From: Mytilus galloprovincialis
Taxonomy: Eukaryota > Mollusca > Bivalvia > Mytilida > Mytilidae
Length of the DNA: 64,000 bases
Direction of reading: 5' to 3'
Assembly: GCF_965363235.1 (NCBI RefSeq)
Contig: NC_134838.1
Span: 17,950,441 to 18,014,440, forward strand
Each line of letters opens with the position of its first letter. Within the stretch, counting starts at the first letter, position 1. Of the stretch, positions 53,362-64,000 are shown one piece after another. The notes under the pieces are model-generated. The model saw nothing but the letters and a program-made list of their open reading frames with translations. It was not told where the DNA came from and made no database searches. A program made the translations under genes and the position numbers.

Positions 53362-55082
53362 TTAAAAACCTGATATTTTCATTTCATATATCTTAGCTTC
53401 TGAATTATTACTACGATCCTGAGTCCCTATGAACAAAGCACCTTCATTGTCAATTTCTAAAGACAGTGGATTAGTTAATTCCAATTCTCTATCTATTCTA
53501 ACATAATGAATGCAGTGATTCATATTATTTAGAACATGTAAAGTTTTACTCTGATGATCTGTAACAATAATATTATTGGTCAGGGTTGTTTTCAGATCAA
53601 ATGGTATAAATGGCTCATAAACACCATTGATTACAGGATTACCAAAATAAATATTACTGACCCCACCCTGCTTATCAAGTTTGACTACCCTACCATAAAA
53701 TTCCTCAGATAACACATCAATTACAAAAACATTATTATCATTGTCTGTGGTGATTCTGAATGGCAGTGTGAAGATTGGTCTTCCTTTGTTGTCTAAATAG
53801 TATGTCATTTCATGTTCTCCTTCCATATTCATCACTATAACTTTTCTAGGACCATTTGGGGGAAACATTGGTCCAACTTCTCTTGCTCCAACAACAATTT
53901 TATTGGTTTGAAATATGAAATGCAGAATTAGAAATCAATGGTGCAACTGTGTACTTTGATGGTACTAATTTACCTGTTTCAGTTTGGAAAATATACAGAT
54001 TTGATTTTTGTAGCGACAGAATCAAATCTGAATCATTTAGTTGCATACGGGCCACCTCACTCAACATCACACTTTCATTTAAATGTGTTGACCCATCTTT
54101 AAGAAGGCTGATATTTTGCATTTCTGTTGATGTGAAATTACTTATCCACAATGATCCATTCGGACAACAAACTATGCATTGAATTAGTGGAAACTTTGTT
54201 ATGTATTTATTAATAAGTTTGATTTCAGACTCCAGTGGTAATAACTGACATGATACATCAACCAAATTTCCAAAAAATGTTGCAATGGTTTTCTTTTCTA
54301 TACATACAGGAAGAAATTTTGAAAGACTTATGTATTTTGTTACATCTACTGATCTTAGTTCTGTCTTTTATTCTTTTCCTACAGTTTTAAAGACCTTTAG
54401 CATGTCTTTTGAGTCAATCGCATCCTGGAAAATTTGGTTTCTTGATTCTGTAGCTCTGTAATCTGCATTTGTCTGATGTTCGTCAGATTGAATTGATATG
54501 GCAATCTTGTTTAATCTTGCATCCAGTTTGCTTATAAGTTTCTCTGACTGTTCATGAACTAATTCAGTCAAGACTTTTTCTTGGTGCAAAATTCCTCGTT
54601 TTTCCTCTGAATATCTGGCCTGTACTTCTGTTTTTATGGTCTGAAGTGTCATCCTTTGTGTATTCAATTTAGTAAGATCCTCATCTTTGCTAGCATGCAA
54701 GTCTCTCAGAACTTCCATAGCAACTTTAAATCCTTCACTTAATTCAATCATGTAATGTGTATTATGAGCTTTGGTAATGCACAAAGGGCAGACAACTTCT
54801 TCACAGTCAGTACAAAATAAGCAGCATATTTTTCCAGCATGTCTGTCACATTTAATGTTATTGAAATCATGAATTTGTCCAGAAGGTTTTTGCTCTAATG
54901 CAATATTTTTTAAGTCCACAATTTTATGTTCTTCCAAGGATTTGAATTTCTCATGGATTTTTTTGCATTTGTCACATTAGGAAATTACACAGAAGACACT
55001 TCCACTCTATCTTACTTTCTTCTTCACACATTTGACATGCTAAGATAGTCTGTCCTTTCTGGAAAGATTTTGATAAAGCCAT
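53362..55082 (-). pseudogene. TRIM-type B-box/coiled-coil/propeller gene, intronless, three disruptions
   Basis: Proteins of this type in bivalves are a large family of B-box proteins with a C-terminal propeller, often linked to ubiquitin and immunity. On the minus strand the ATG at 55080-55082 opens MALSKSFQKGQTILACQMCE, a first B-box (CQMC, CLLC, then CDKCKKIHEKF after a frameshift). The second B-box follows as CDRHAGKICCLFCTDC, VVCPLC and AHNTH, giving the C-H-C-C-C-C-H-H pattern. A coiled coil of about 100 residues comes next (LRDLHASKDEDLTKLNTQRM onward), then a region with NHL-like strands (CPNGSLWISNF, GPRKVIVMNMEG, NNVFVIDV, SLEIDNEGALFIG). Breaks are a 2-base loss near 54978 in the first B-box, an in-frame TAA at 54368-54370, and a frame slip near 53900. 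No RING is seen. The otherwise good match implies recent decay or sequencing error. Confidence 0.85.
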
Positions 55083-55369
55083 TTCTGTTTACTATAATTT
55101 TACATGAATTTAATTTTCCAACATATAATATTGCTTGAATGTTATCTATTGTCAAACTTCCTTGTTATTAATATGTACCTTGGTAAATCTTATCTTTAAA
55201 TTACTTTAGATATGATTAAAACACAACACATCAGGTATACATGGTATATTCAATATTTATTTACTTGTAATAAAACTAGTCAATAAATTAAATTGAATAC
55301 CAAACCTTAAGTTAAAACTTGGACATAAAGAGCATTTCTTGTTTAACAACTAATCTGTCATTTTTTAGC

Positions 55370-56760
55370 TCACCTGGCCAAAAGGCCAAGTGAGCTTTTA
55401 TCATCAATTGGTTTTTGTTGTTTTTCGTCGGTCTTTAACTTTTACAAACAAAACTACTGGGCCAAATTTAATCAAACTTGGCCACAATCATTATTGAATT
55501 GGGGTATTTAGTTTTTAAAATGTGTCCGACGACCCCACCTACCAACCAACATGCTAAGGCTATGAATAGAATATAGGGGTAAAATGCAGTTTTTGACTTA
55601 TATCTCTGAAACTAGTGTATTTAGAGCATATATAACTAGGTAAAAATGTTCATCAGGCTGATGTCTTTTTATTATTTATTATTTGTCTGTTTGTCTTTTT
55701 CTTTGTTAGCTATGGCGTTGTCAGTTTACTTTCGATCTATGAGTTTGACTGTGCCTCTGGTATCTTTTGCCCCTCTTTTTTTTTTATAAAATCTATCTGC
55801 CCAATTTGTTGCCCCTGAATTAGTAATTTTAAGAATATTTTGAAGTTTTTGGTTATTATCTTGAATATTATTATAGATAAAGAAAAAATGTAAATAGCAA
55901 TAATGTTCAGCAAAGTTAAATCTACAAATAAGTCAACAGGACCAAAATGATCAATTGACCCCTTAAGAGGTTATTCCTCTTTAAAGTCAATTTTTCGTAC
56001 ATTTTTGTAATCTTTTACATACAGTTTATGGCTTTTCTAACTCTGAAACTAAAGCAAAATTATAATGGTTGCATTATTTTATGCATCAATTGTAAACAAA
56101 AATATCAGGTGAGCGACACAGGCTCCTTAAAGCCTCTAATTTTTGTTATGTGAATTTCTCACTGAAGGATACCAATATATTTGTAGGTTCCTTGCATGGT
56201 CTACATGACTGTCATACAGGATTCACCTGACCTCACTCTCATTTCACGGATAAGTGATCAAGTTTAAGCTATTTGGTAAATTCAGTATCTCAGATACAAG
56301 AAGCAGCAGGTCACCTATATTTGGTCTATTTTTCAGATACCGGTACTATAATAGGTCAACATTATTTGGTGTATAGAATGATTGGATCATGCATATGTCT
56401 GTCTGGTAAGATTCCACTGACCTAGACGTTATTTCATGGTCCATTGGTATTTGGTATGTTTTTGTCTGTGTTTATCAAACACTATAAGAAACAGGTCAAC
56501 ATTGAATGATTGCAAGGCCAGGCATGATTCATCTGAACTTGACCTCATTTTATTGTTCATTGTTCAATGTTCAATTTTCGCAATAGGGTTTGTTTATTGG
56601 AAACAATTGTTATTGATAATGTTAATTTTATTTGAAAATTGTAGTAAAACCTTCATACTATTCACTTTGAACATTAATTCACTATAAGTAAAACAGCTAA
56701 GAAATTTCAGTGTGTGCATTGGCTTCCGAAACTTTTCTTCTTAAGCCAATGTTTTCTCCA
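55370..56760 (+). repeat. AGCTCACCTGGCC repeat family
   Basis: It starts TTTTTAGCTCACCTGGCCAA followed by the mirrored AAGGCCAAGTGAGCTTTTAT, a short hairpin, and a matching end CAGGTGAGCGACACAGGCTC lies at 56106. A second part with TTCACCTGACCTCACTCTCA blocks follows to about 56700. An embedded GCGTTGTCAGTTTACTTTCG block (about 55713) is another common mussel-type repeat. No coding sequence is seen. Confidence 0.65.
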
Positions 56761-57369
56761 GAAATATCATGTGAACTCTAAAATCCATATCATGTTTATA
56801 TCATAATCAATTCTTCATACATGCTCAATATTTAAGCAGCAGGGTATTTTAATTATAAAGATATGAAACAATTTCTTGCAAAATCAAGGGTTGAGTAGCT
56901 TTATTTTCACTGTTGGTCAGTACTGATGGTTTATGATGTGAAATCAGTCAACATGGTATTTTTTTTTGTACCTGCAGCAGTTCATTTCCACTGGCTTTAA
57001 AGAATAACAAGTTTCATTTTGAGTGAACATACAAACATGAAACCTCTCAGGATATATCTAGATTTTTGATAACATTGCTTTGCATTGCTTCTATGTTTTG
57101 TCTTGTGTACTGCAGTTTGATTATTGGCTGTTTATCTTTTTTGTCCATGACATTGTCAATTTGTTTTATACTTTGTGTTTGATTATCCCTTTGGTATCTG
57201 TCACTTTTCTCTTGATAATTTTCTCATGAAAAAGTTAAGGAATACTAAGTGGTTTCCTATTTGCTTGATGTTTTGAAACTAGGATATTTTAAATTAAGGT
57301 GAAACTTAGTACTTATGTTACTTCATTTTTATATGAGTATAATATTAATGCATGGTCTGTAATTCAATG

Positions 57370-57620
57370 TTTTATTTTGGTGCTGTTAATCCTTTTTTTT
57401 TTGTTTTGTTTATTATTTGTACATAAATCATACCATAAGTTTTCTCATTTAAATTGTTTTCTATTTGTCATATTTGGGCCTTTTATACATGTAGCTTGCT
57501 GTGTGGTATGGGTCTTACTCATTGTTGAAGGCAGTACAATGACATAGTTGTTAATTTCTGTATCATTTTGTCTTTGGTGGACAGTTGTCTCATTGGCAAT
57601 CATACCACATCTGCTTATAT
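57370..57620 (-). repeat. Mussel-type interspersed repeat, reverse copy 2
   Basis: The order of landmarks (ATTTGTACATAAATCATACC, ATTGTTGAAGGCAGTACAAT, GTTGTCTCATTGGCAATCAT) matches 6955-7310. The open frames on both strands are repeat-derived. Confidence 0.65.
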
Positions 57621-57624
57621 TTAA

Positions 57625-60034
57625 ATGCATATCCCAATGAAACCAATGTAGACAATTACATACATATAACAAAAATAAAATCAATGTAGTTTTCCATCAT
57701 TTTATATTCCAAAGAACTAGAGTAAATTTCTATGAAGTTTAATTATCTAAAATGCAACAACATCTATAAAGAGTAAAAGGTTTATTAAATTAAAAATATT
57801 AATTTATATTAAGCCCACAGAACAACATTTAGTTTATAATATAAGAGGAACAATAAGTTATGCTATAAATAATCTACATTCTGTTAACAATAAAGATATT
57901 AGGAAAAATGTTGGTCTAGAAAACTTCCAATTATTGTTGTTTCAATATAAAAACGTCATAAATATAAGTTATAAAAAATCTGTATTCACACATTCTTAGA
58001 ATGCATTTAGATTGACATTTTTATTGTTAACAAGAAGTATACTAGACCATGTATTGCTGGGTTAGAATTCTCTATCTTATTCATATTCTGTGTATCACAG
58101 TATGATTTTTACATTGCACATTGTTATATTTTTTATCATCACAACATCCATATATATATATATATATATACAAATATTATAAATATTTCCCGTAGATTTG
58201 ACTAAAATGAGCATATATAATGTTAGCAAACTTTCCCCTCCAAAAATAATTTACTCTCTTAGAGTTAATACATATGTATCTTTATACACAATCTTATTTA
58301 ATGCGAACATGTCATATGTTTTGGCTACAGGAAAAAGACCCTAGTCTGCTAGCATTATCAAACTACACAGCACAAGTGTTCTGAGAAAACAAAACAATGT
58401 CAATTATAAGATTTGGTTTTTTTGCCTATATATACCCAACACAATATCCGTACAAAGTAGCAGTCTGTATTTTTTCCTCTTTGTGATCATTTTATGACCA
58501 TATGCAATTTAGGAGTTCTAACTAATAATGTCTATACTTTTGCTGTAGGCTGTGATGTGTAGTCGATCTTGCATAAATTTTAGTAGTTATAGCTCTTAAC
58601 TTTCTTCTACTAAAATCTTTAATTTTGACAATTTCAAGCTCATTTAAATGTATTCCTTAAGCTTTACCTTGCTATATAGGATCTGAATTAACCACTACAG
58701 GTCCAATTTTAATAGAAAATCTAACACAGGCTTATATTCAAGTCGTTATTTTCCTAAATAAATATCCAAATAATTGAGAGCAAAATGCAGAAGTAGTCAG
58801 ACTAGGTCTTAAATGTGACAGAGGTGGCAGAAATAATTCATTTCAGTGCATAGATAAAACATAAGCTAAGTCTGATGAACAGACCGAGTTATAAAAAACA
58901 ATACTGGCCTAATGATACCACGAGGGCAGGCGATTCAAACTGTCTTTGCATTAAAGTCCTATGTTTTTACATAATTAAAGATAAAACCAATACATATAAT
59001 TCCGTTTAAACCTGATATACTGCTTATCGTTAAGTTACAAAAAACTTCTTTTTCTTGGTTTATATTACCATTCAATACAAGTTCATTATTGCTGTCAAGG
59101 TCTAATAGAAACAGCTTGTTGGAAGAAAACATGTTTGTGAAGTGATTTTTTGTCTACAATGTGTCTCACAATCATAATATGCTGTATGAACAGCTGTTTA
59201 TGAAATTGAACCATCTTGAACTATATAATGAGTGAAGGAAGCAACTTATATATTATGGTAATAAAATAGAATTATATGCATTTGTTTACCAGATATAAAA
59301 TTCACAAGAAATGAAGAACTAACACTTAGACAACATACATTAGAATCTGAATGCACTTACAATAAAAATATTGGTACCAGAAATGACAAGTTACAGAAAC
59401 ACCATATATGGTTCTTCTTGGGTGGTGTAAAAAGTTTGAAATGCTTACACAACACAAATTGGAAAATTAAAAAAAATCGTGAAAAAAATATTTTTAACAT
59501 CTTGAATGCATAACAAAAAAAATGAATGCTATGAATATAGAGTTTTAGGAGTTTGTGTTGAGTAATTCAACTGCTTACTATTGTTTATTGTAGAATCATG
59601 GATATAAAAAAATCAAAAGAACAAATATGTTCAAGTTGTTTTTATAAAAAAAAAAAGTGCAACCTTCCTATTGAACAAAAAAGAAAATATATTGTTCTGA
59701 CAGGGCATAAATTGGACTGGAGTTATCTTTCTTGGCTCAATTGCATACAAATAAATATATATACAAAATGTAAACACCAGTCAGGAGTTCTTAATCAAAA
59801 CGAATTTCAACCAGTTAATGACTCTGAAAAATCACAGCAAACATTGATACTTTTGCATGACAGAACATGCTCTTTCTTTGGCTTTCTTGTCATCAGTAAC
59901 TATTGACGACTTCTTATGTAATATTATAACCCACTTAATACAACAACCACTGGTTTGAAAAACTGACAAATTCTGACAATAACAAAAGTTATGTCAGTTT
60001 CATGGGGAAAACCAACTTGAAAGTTGTGAACTAT
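57625..60034. other. Region downstream of the midnolin stop codon
   Basis: The minus-strand gene ends at 60035, so its 3' untranslated region should extend leftwards into this stretch. No further exon is recognised. A (TA)n run lies at about 58151-58171. The 102-codon plus-strand frame at 59598-59906 (MDIKKSKEQICSSCFYKKKK start) matches nothing I know and has AT-driven composition. It is antisense to this putative untranslated region. Confidence 0.4.
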
Positions 60035-62161
60035 TCAGACAGCTAAAGTTTCAGATTCTTTTGTTGTGAGAATGTCTGCTGTTTCACAAATGCTTTCTTT
60101 ATTTTCCTGGTGTGTTGATTCTATGATGTAAGGTGCAATTGTTTGCCTTCTATTTTGTCTTCTTTTCTTCCTATCTCCCATCATTCTTTGTAGCTGTTCA
60201 ACTTTTTCTCTCAGTACTGGGTCATCTTTGACGACATCGTTTTGTTGAACTGAAATGAAGAAAATAATGTTAAAATACATATCATACATTTGTTATAAAA
60301 ATAGTTGTTAGTTTATTTTAACTTCCTATTTTTTAATAAGTTTGTAGTTTTACTATTGCATGTCAAAACTATCTAATTAAAATCCTTGAATTGCTCTTGT
60401 TCTGATATTTCGATTTTAATTAGATTGATGTCAAAATGATTTGATTTTAGTTCTGTATTCGAAAAGTCTACCAATCCCTCTGTTTTAGAAAATGGAAATG
60501 GTTACTTCAAGTGTTCAATACTATAAATCAACTTATCTTTGCAAGTAGAAAAAAATAGCACAAATATGTTAAACTTGGTTCTTCCCTTACATGAACACAT
60601 TCAGAATTTAAAGAATTTGAAAATGAATTGTTGCAGATGCAAGCAGAGTTTGGTAAATTGCAAGATAAAGTAAAAAAAAAAAGTTGATTTAGGGTAAATT
60701 ACTGTTATTTTAGGTCATCAAATAGAAAATAAGTGACTAATTTACTTTTAATGGTTAGCTCTTTTTGTCTTGGAAATAGTCTTTTTTATGCCCCACCTAC
60801 GATAGTAGAGGGGCATTATGTTTTCTGGTCTGTGCCTCCGTTCGTTCGTCCGTCTGTGCCTCCGTTCGTCCGTCCGCTTCAGGTTAAAGTTTTTGGTCAA
60901 GGTAGTTTTTGAAGAAGTTGAAGTCCAATCAACTTGAAACTTAGTACACTTGTTCCCCATGATATGATCTTTCTAATTTTAATGCCAAATTATAGTTTTG
61001 ACCCCAATTTCATGGTCCACTGAACATAGAAAATGATAGTGCGAAGTTCAGGTTAAAGTTTTTGGTCAAGGTAGTTTTTGATGAAGTTAAAGTTACATCA
61101 ACTTGAAACTTAGTACACATGTTCCCCATGATATGATCTTTCTAATTTTAATTCCAAATTAAAGTTTTGACCCCAATTTCACGGTCCACTGAACATAGAA
61201 AATGATAGTGCGAGTGGGGCAATCGTGTACTATGGACACATTCTTGTTCTAAACATGTTTTTATTTCCACTAGTTTGATATTTACCTGTGTCTTGAGTCT
61301 TTGAGGTAGTCTTATTTAACTGGTCTCTTAAAGAACCAGCCCTAGCTATATCTATGTTTGGAGATGCTCCTAACAGATCATTCAATATATTTGCTATTGT
61401 ACTTATATTACGTCTTGGCTGCCCATCTTTCTCTTGAACAGAAGGGTCTAAAACACCTGTAGATAAAAAAAAAAAAGTTGATATAAAAATAAAAAGAAGA
61501 TGTGGTATGATTGCTAATGAACAACTCTCCACAAGAGACCAAATTACATTGGAATTAACAGCTATAGGTCACCGTATATATGGCCTTCAAGAATTGGTAT
61601 TGATGTTATATCATTCCAAAATTGTTTCCATTATGTAAATTGATATTCTAGACTTATCCTAATAGACCTCTGTCCTAATAGTGCATCCATGAATTATTCT
61701 GAATAAATCATTAAAAAAAACCCAGGAAAGTAAGCTAACATTTCCTTTTTACTTAGTAATAGACAATTGCCATTACTCTTTCATCTTGAGTTCCATTTGA
61801 ATTAAGGACTAAATTTCTAGAAATGCGAAACAGGATTCTTTAGCCTGATTTATACAAAACATTTAAACATTATGTACCTTTGTCTTCTATTTTGTAGATT
61901 GCTGTTTTTTTATTGTTCTATTTTACCCTGTTAGCCATATGGTCTATTTTATATTCCTACAGACCATGGCTAGTTAAAAGTTTTCTTAACTTCAAGATGT
62001 TGTTTTAACTCCCCCCTCCCAAAAAAAACCCACAGAAACTAACCTGAAAATGTCCCTGAGTATATGCCTTGGCCTAGATGTTGCATTCTGTGAATAACTG
62101 CACCCGAGTTATGTTGTGATGATGGTAATGAGGCTGGATGATTTGATGGTAAATCTGTATT
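60035..62161 (-). CDS. MIDN: Probable midnolin, three last coding exons, 5' part missing
   Basis: Midnolin is a nuclear protein that carries substrates such as immediate-early factors to the proteasome without ubiquitination. Minus-strand exons are 62161-62044, 61456-61286 and 60249-60035. All boundaries are GT-AG and phases agree (1 nt carried across both introns). The join gives YSGTFSG | VLDPSVQEKDGQPRRNIST and ANILNDLLGASPNID. From memory this resembles the vertebrate midnolin segment around SGTFSG...GRPRRDIGTI..ILNDLL. The last exon has DDPVLREKVEQLQRMMGDRK + KRRQNRRQ, a helix ending in a basic cluster that fits the C-terminal proteasome-binding helix and nuclear signal, then 40 residues and TAA-type termination after SETLAV. 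The N-terminal ubiquitin-like domain and earlier exons were not found and should lie to the right, perhaps beyond 64000. The family call is from motif recall. Confidence 0.75.
60785..61250 (-). repeat. Interspersed repeat with GTGTCCCCAGTACACG end, copy 2, in a midnolin intron
   Basis: In reverse orientation it shows ATGCCCCACCTACGATAGTA at the left and TCGTGTACTATGGACACATT at the right, matching the copy at 10190-10500. The inner block AGGTTAAAGTTTTTGGTCAA occurs twice (60882 and 61049), so an internal segment of about 167 bp is duplicated here. Confidence 0.75.
61497..61600 (+). repeat. Fragment of the CCAATGAGACAACTCTCC repeat family
   Basis: AGATGTGGTATGATTGCTAA, ACAACTCTCCACAAGAGACC and ACAGCTATAGGTCACCGTAT place it in the dispersed family. 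It lies about 40 bp upstream of the acceptor of the middle midnolin exon (minus strand). Confidence 0.65.
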
Positions 62162-64000
62162 CTGAAAGAGAGTTTAAGTCCATGTTAACTGCTGGTTCAT
62201 TTGTGTTTTTCTGAATACAGGGACTCGGGGAATATAAACTTTGTAATCATTGTAACTAGGATTTCTATGCATACGAGCATAGATAATAAACATGGCTTTT
62301 AAAACATCTTGGTGCCAATGTTAATTATTAATACAAATTGATAGGAAATTCTGAAAACAAATTGAATTGCAAACTTTTTTTTTCAAAAATTGTTTTGTTA
62401 TTAATTAAGCCTTTAGTTTTCTCTTTGAATCGTTTCATATTTTCATGTTGAGAGACCTTTAACAGTTGATATGGCATGGTCTTTTTCTCATTGTTGAAGG
62501 TCAGGTTACTGTTACCTGTAATTGCTTATATCCAATCATTTTATCTCTGGTGAATAGTTGTAACTTGTTTCATTGTCAATCATACCACATCTCTTTTTTT
62601 GATATTAATCAAGACCCTGTGATTCTGAACATCACACCATATTGGTTTTAATTACATTTCATATTGTACAAAATATATGGGAAATCTTTTGTCATATATA
62701 AATTATACCTAAACTGACAGTCATGCATTAATTTCTATCAAACGTATTCTATATAAAGAATGAGACAGGAATAGAAATATTAAAAATTACTCTATGATTG
62801 TCCTTCTCTATTTATCACACCCCTAACATTAACATTGAGATATGTTTAATTGGATATATCACACAAATAGTCTTCTATATTTATGTTTGTCATTTATCAA
62901 TCCTATTCTTTTACATGTTATAATAGATACTACAATGCCAATATGAAAGACGTAGGTTATATTTTTTTTCAGAGAATTCCGTCATATATTTCAGTATAAT
63001 ACATTTATCAATGTTCTAATTAAGGCATATCTTAGATTTAAAATGGTATTACAGAAATGTTGGTACATATTTGGCAACTTTACAGTTATGAACTAACAAT
63101 TTCAGTTTATTTTACAATTTAAATCTTTAGATGGAACAAAATGAGTGTCTTATAGTAGCAGGTGCAAAATATCAATTCAACAAGAAGTAATAAAATTACC
63201 ATAAATATCCAACTCTCAACATAACTGGTAGTTTTAATGTACTTATTAAGGCATATAAATGCGAAAATATACACTGATACTATTGAAAGTACCACAAAAT
63301 GACTTTTTTGTTTGTCTATTTTAAATTAAAAGCAATGTTCTCCTCCTTCTTACATATAATTGTAACAACTTTAACATATTATTAAAACTATATATTTCAA
63401 CTGAAATGAATAGAATGTTATTGCTGAACAGAATACTAATTGCTAGAGTACTTGTTTCTTTATTGATTTCTCTATCTTTTAATTTTTTTTGTAATGTTTC
63501 CTTTCTTCAAGCTTAGGTCTATGTTTACCCCTACGGAAAAAGGGAACCATGCCTAATTGTAAACTTAGAAATTTTATATAAAATAGTAAGAATCAAAACA
63601 AATGTTAAACAATTGTACAAGATTAAGCAAATCAAGCAGATCTAATATAGAAATAGGGGAAAACCAGCTTCTTTTTAGATTTTTATTTTATTTGTATAAA
63701 AGGTTTTATTGTTAGTTTACAGTCTGGTAGGATTAAACTTTGCATGTGTACAAGAGAGTCTTATAATACAAAGATCATGACGTTTAATGCTCTTACACTT
63801 TTAATTAATTTGGCTTTCAAAGTTGTTGCTTGTGTGTCTCACAAGGTCATGAAATAGGTTGTAAACACTGAAACAGGCATAATATTTTCATATAAAGGAA
63901 TTTCTCAATTCCCTTTTTTTATTTTGAATTATTTTCTATAACAATTTTAACAAAAATTATTAAATCAGAATTTCCAATATGCTTATTTTGGACATGATCA
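62162..64000. other. Upstream intron of midnolin with a repeat fragment
   Basis: A reverse-orientation fragment of the mussel-type repeat lies at about 62465-62600 (ATTGTTGAAGGTCAGGTTAC and CATTGTCAATCATACCACAT). No further minus-strand exon can be identified to the window end, so this is probably one long intron. Confidence 0.45.

Noticed and set aside
59598..59906. 102-codon open frame as a gene
   Set aside because: No recognised motif, AT-rich lysine bias, and it lies antisense to the likely midnolin 3' untranslated region.

Overview
The window is nuclear DNA from an animal, most likely a mytilid mussel (Mytilus or a close relative). It is AT-rich, its genes are split by GT-AG introns, and it is crowded with interspersed repeats. 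Several of these repeats resemble families I remember from Mytilus sequence, for example the cores CTCATTGGCAATCATACCAC and ACGAAACGCGCGTCTGGCG. The species call rests on recall, not on a search.

Four cellular gene loci are supported. (1) Plus strand, about 17926-23657: a caspase (C14 peptidase) with five consecutive phase-compatible exons; its 5' exon(s) were not found. (2) Plus strand, 41917-48953: a complete six-exon TOE1 homologue (DEDDh 3'-5' exonuclease with a CCCH zinc finger, 487 codons plus stop). (3) Minus strand, 53362-55082: an intronless B-box/coiled-coil/propeller gene of the TRIM type, broken by two frameshifts and one stop. (4) Minus strand, 60035-62161: the three last coding exons of a probable midnolin (MIDN) gene whose 5' part was not found. 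I see no shared pathway joining these loci.

The rest is mobile and repetitive DNA. 1-15 kb holds interspersed repeats, a decayed reverse transcriptase, a 48-bp minisatellite, an (ATT)n field and a nearly intact non-LTR retrotransposon (12.0-14.9 kb). 15.2-17.6 kb holds a compound TATTG-type pentanucleotide array and a decayed BEL/Pao gag fragment. 29.9-33.7 kb is a minisatellite of about 30-bp units that switches strand near 31857, giving a giant inverted tandem array. 35-40.7 kb is a nest of palindromic elements and a 5'-truncated non-LTR element split by a 2221-bp TIR transposon with a TTA target duplication. TOE1 introns carry a MULE remnant, a decayed copy of TOE1 exon 1 and smaller repeats.

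The most unusual items are the inverted minisatellite array, the clean transposon-in-LINE nest with internal foldback arms, the 105-bp perfect direct repeat around that nest, the intronic copy of TOE1 exon 1, the 31-bp tandem duplication across the TOE1 stop codon, and the divergent caspase pocket residues. No RNA gene, CRISPR array or bacterial-type operon is supported. All family names come from motif recognition by eye.
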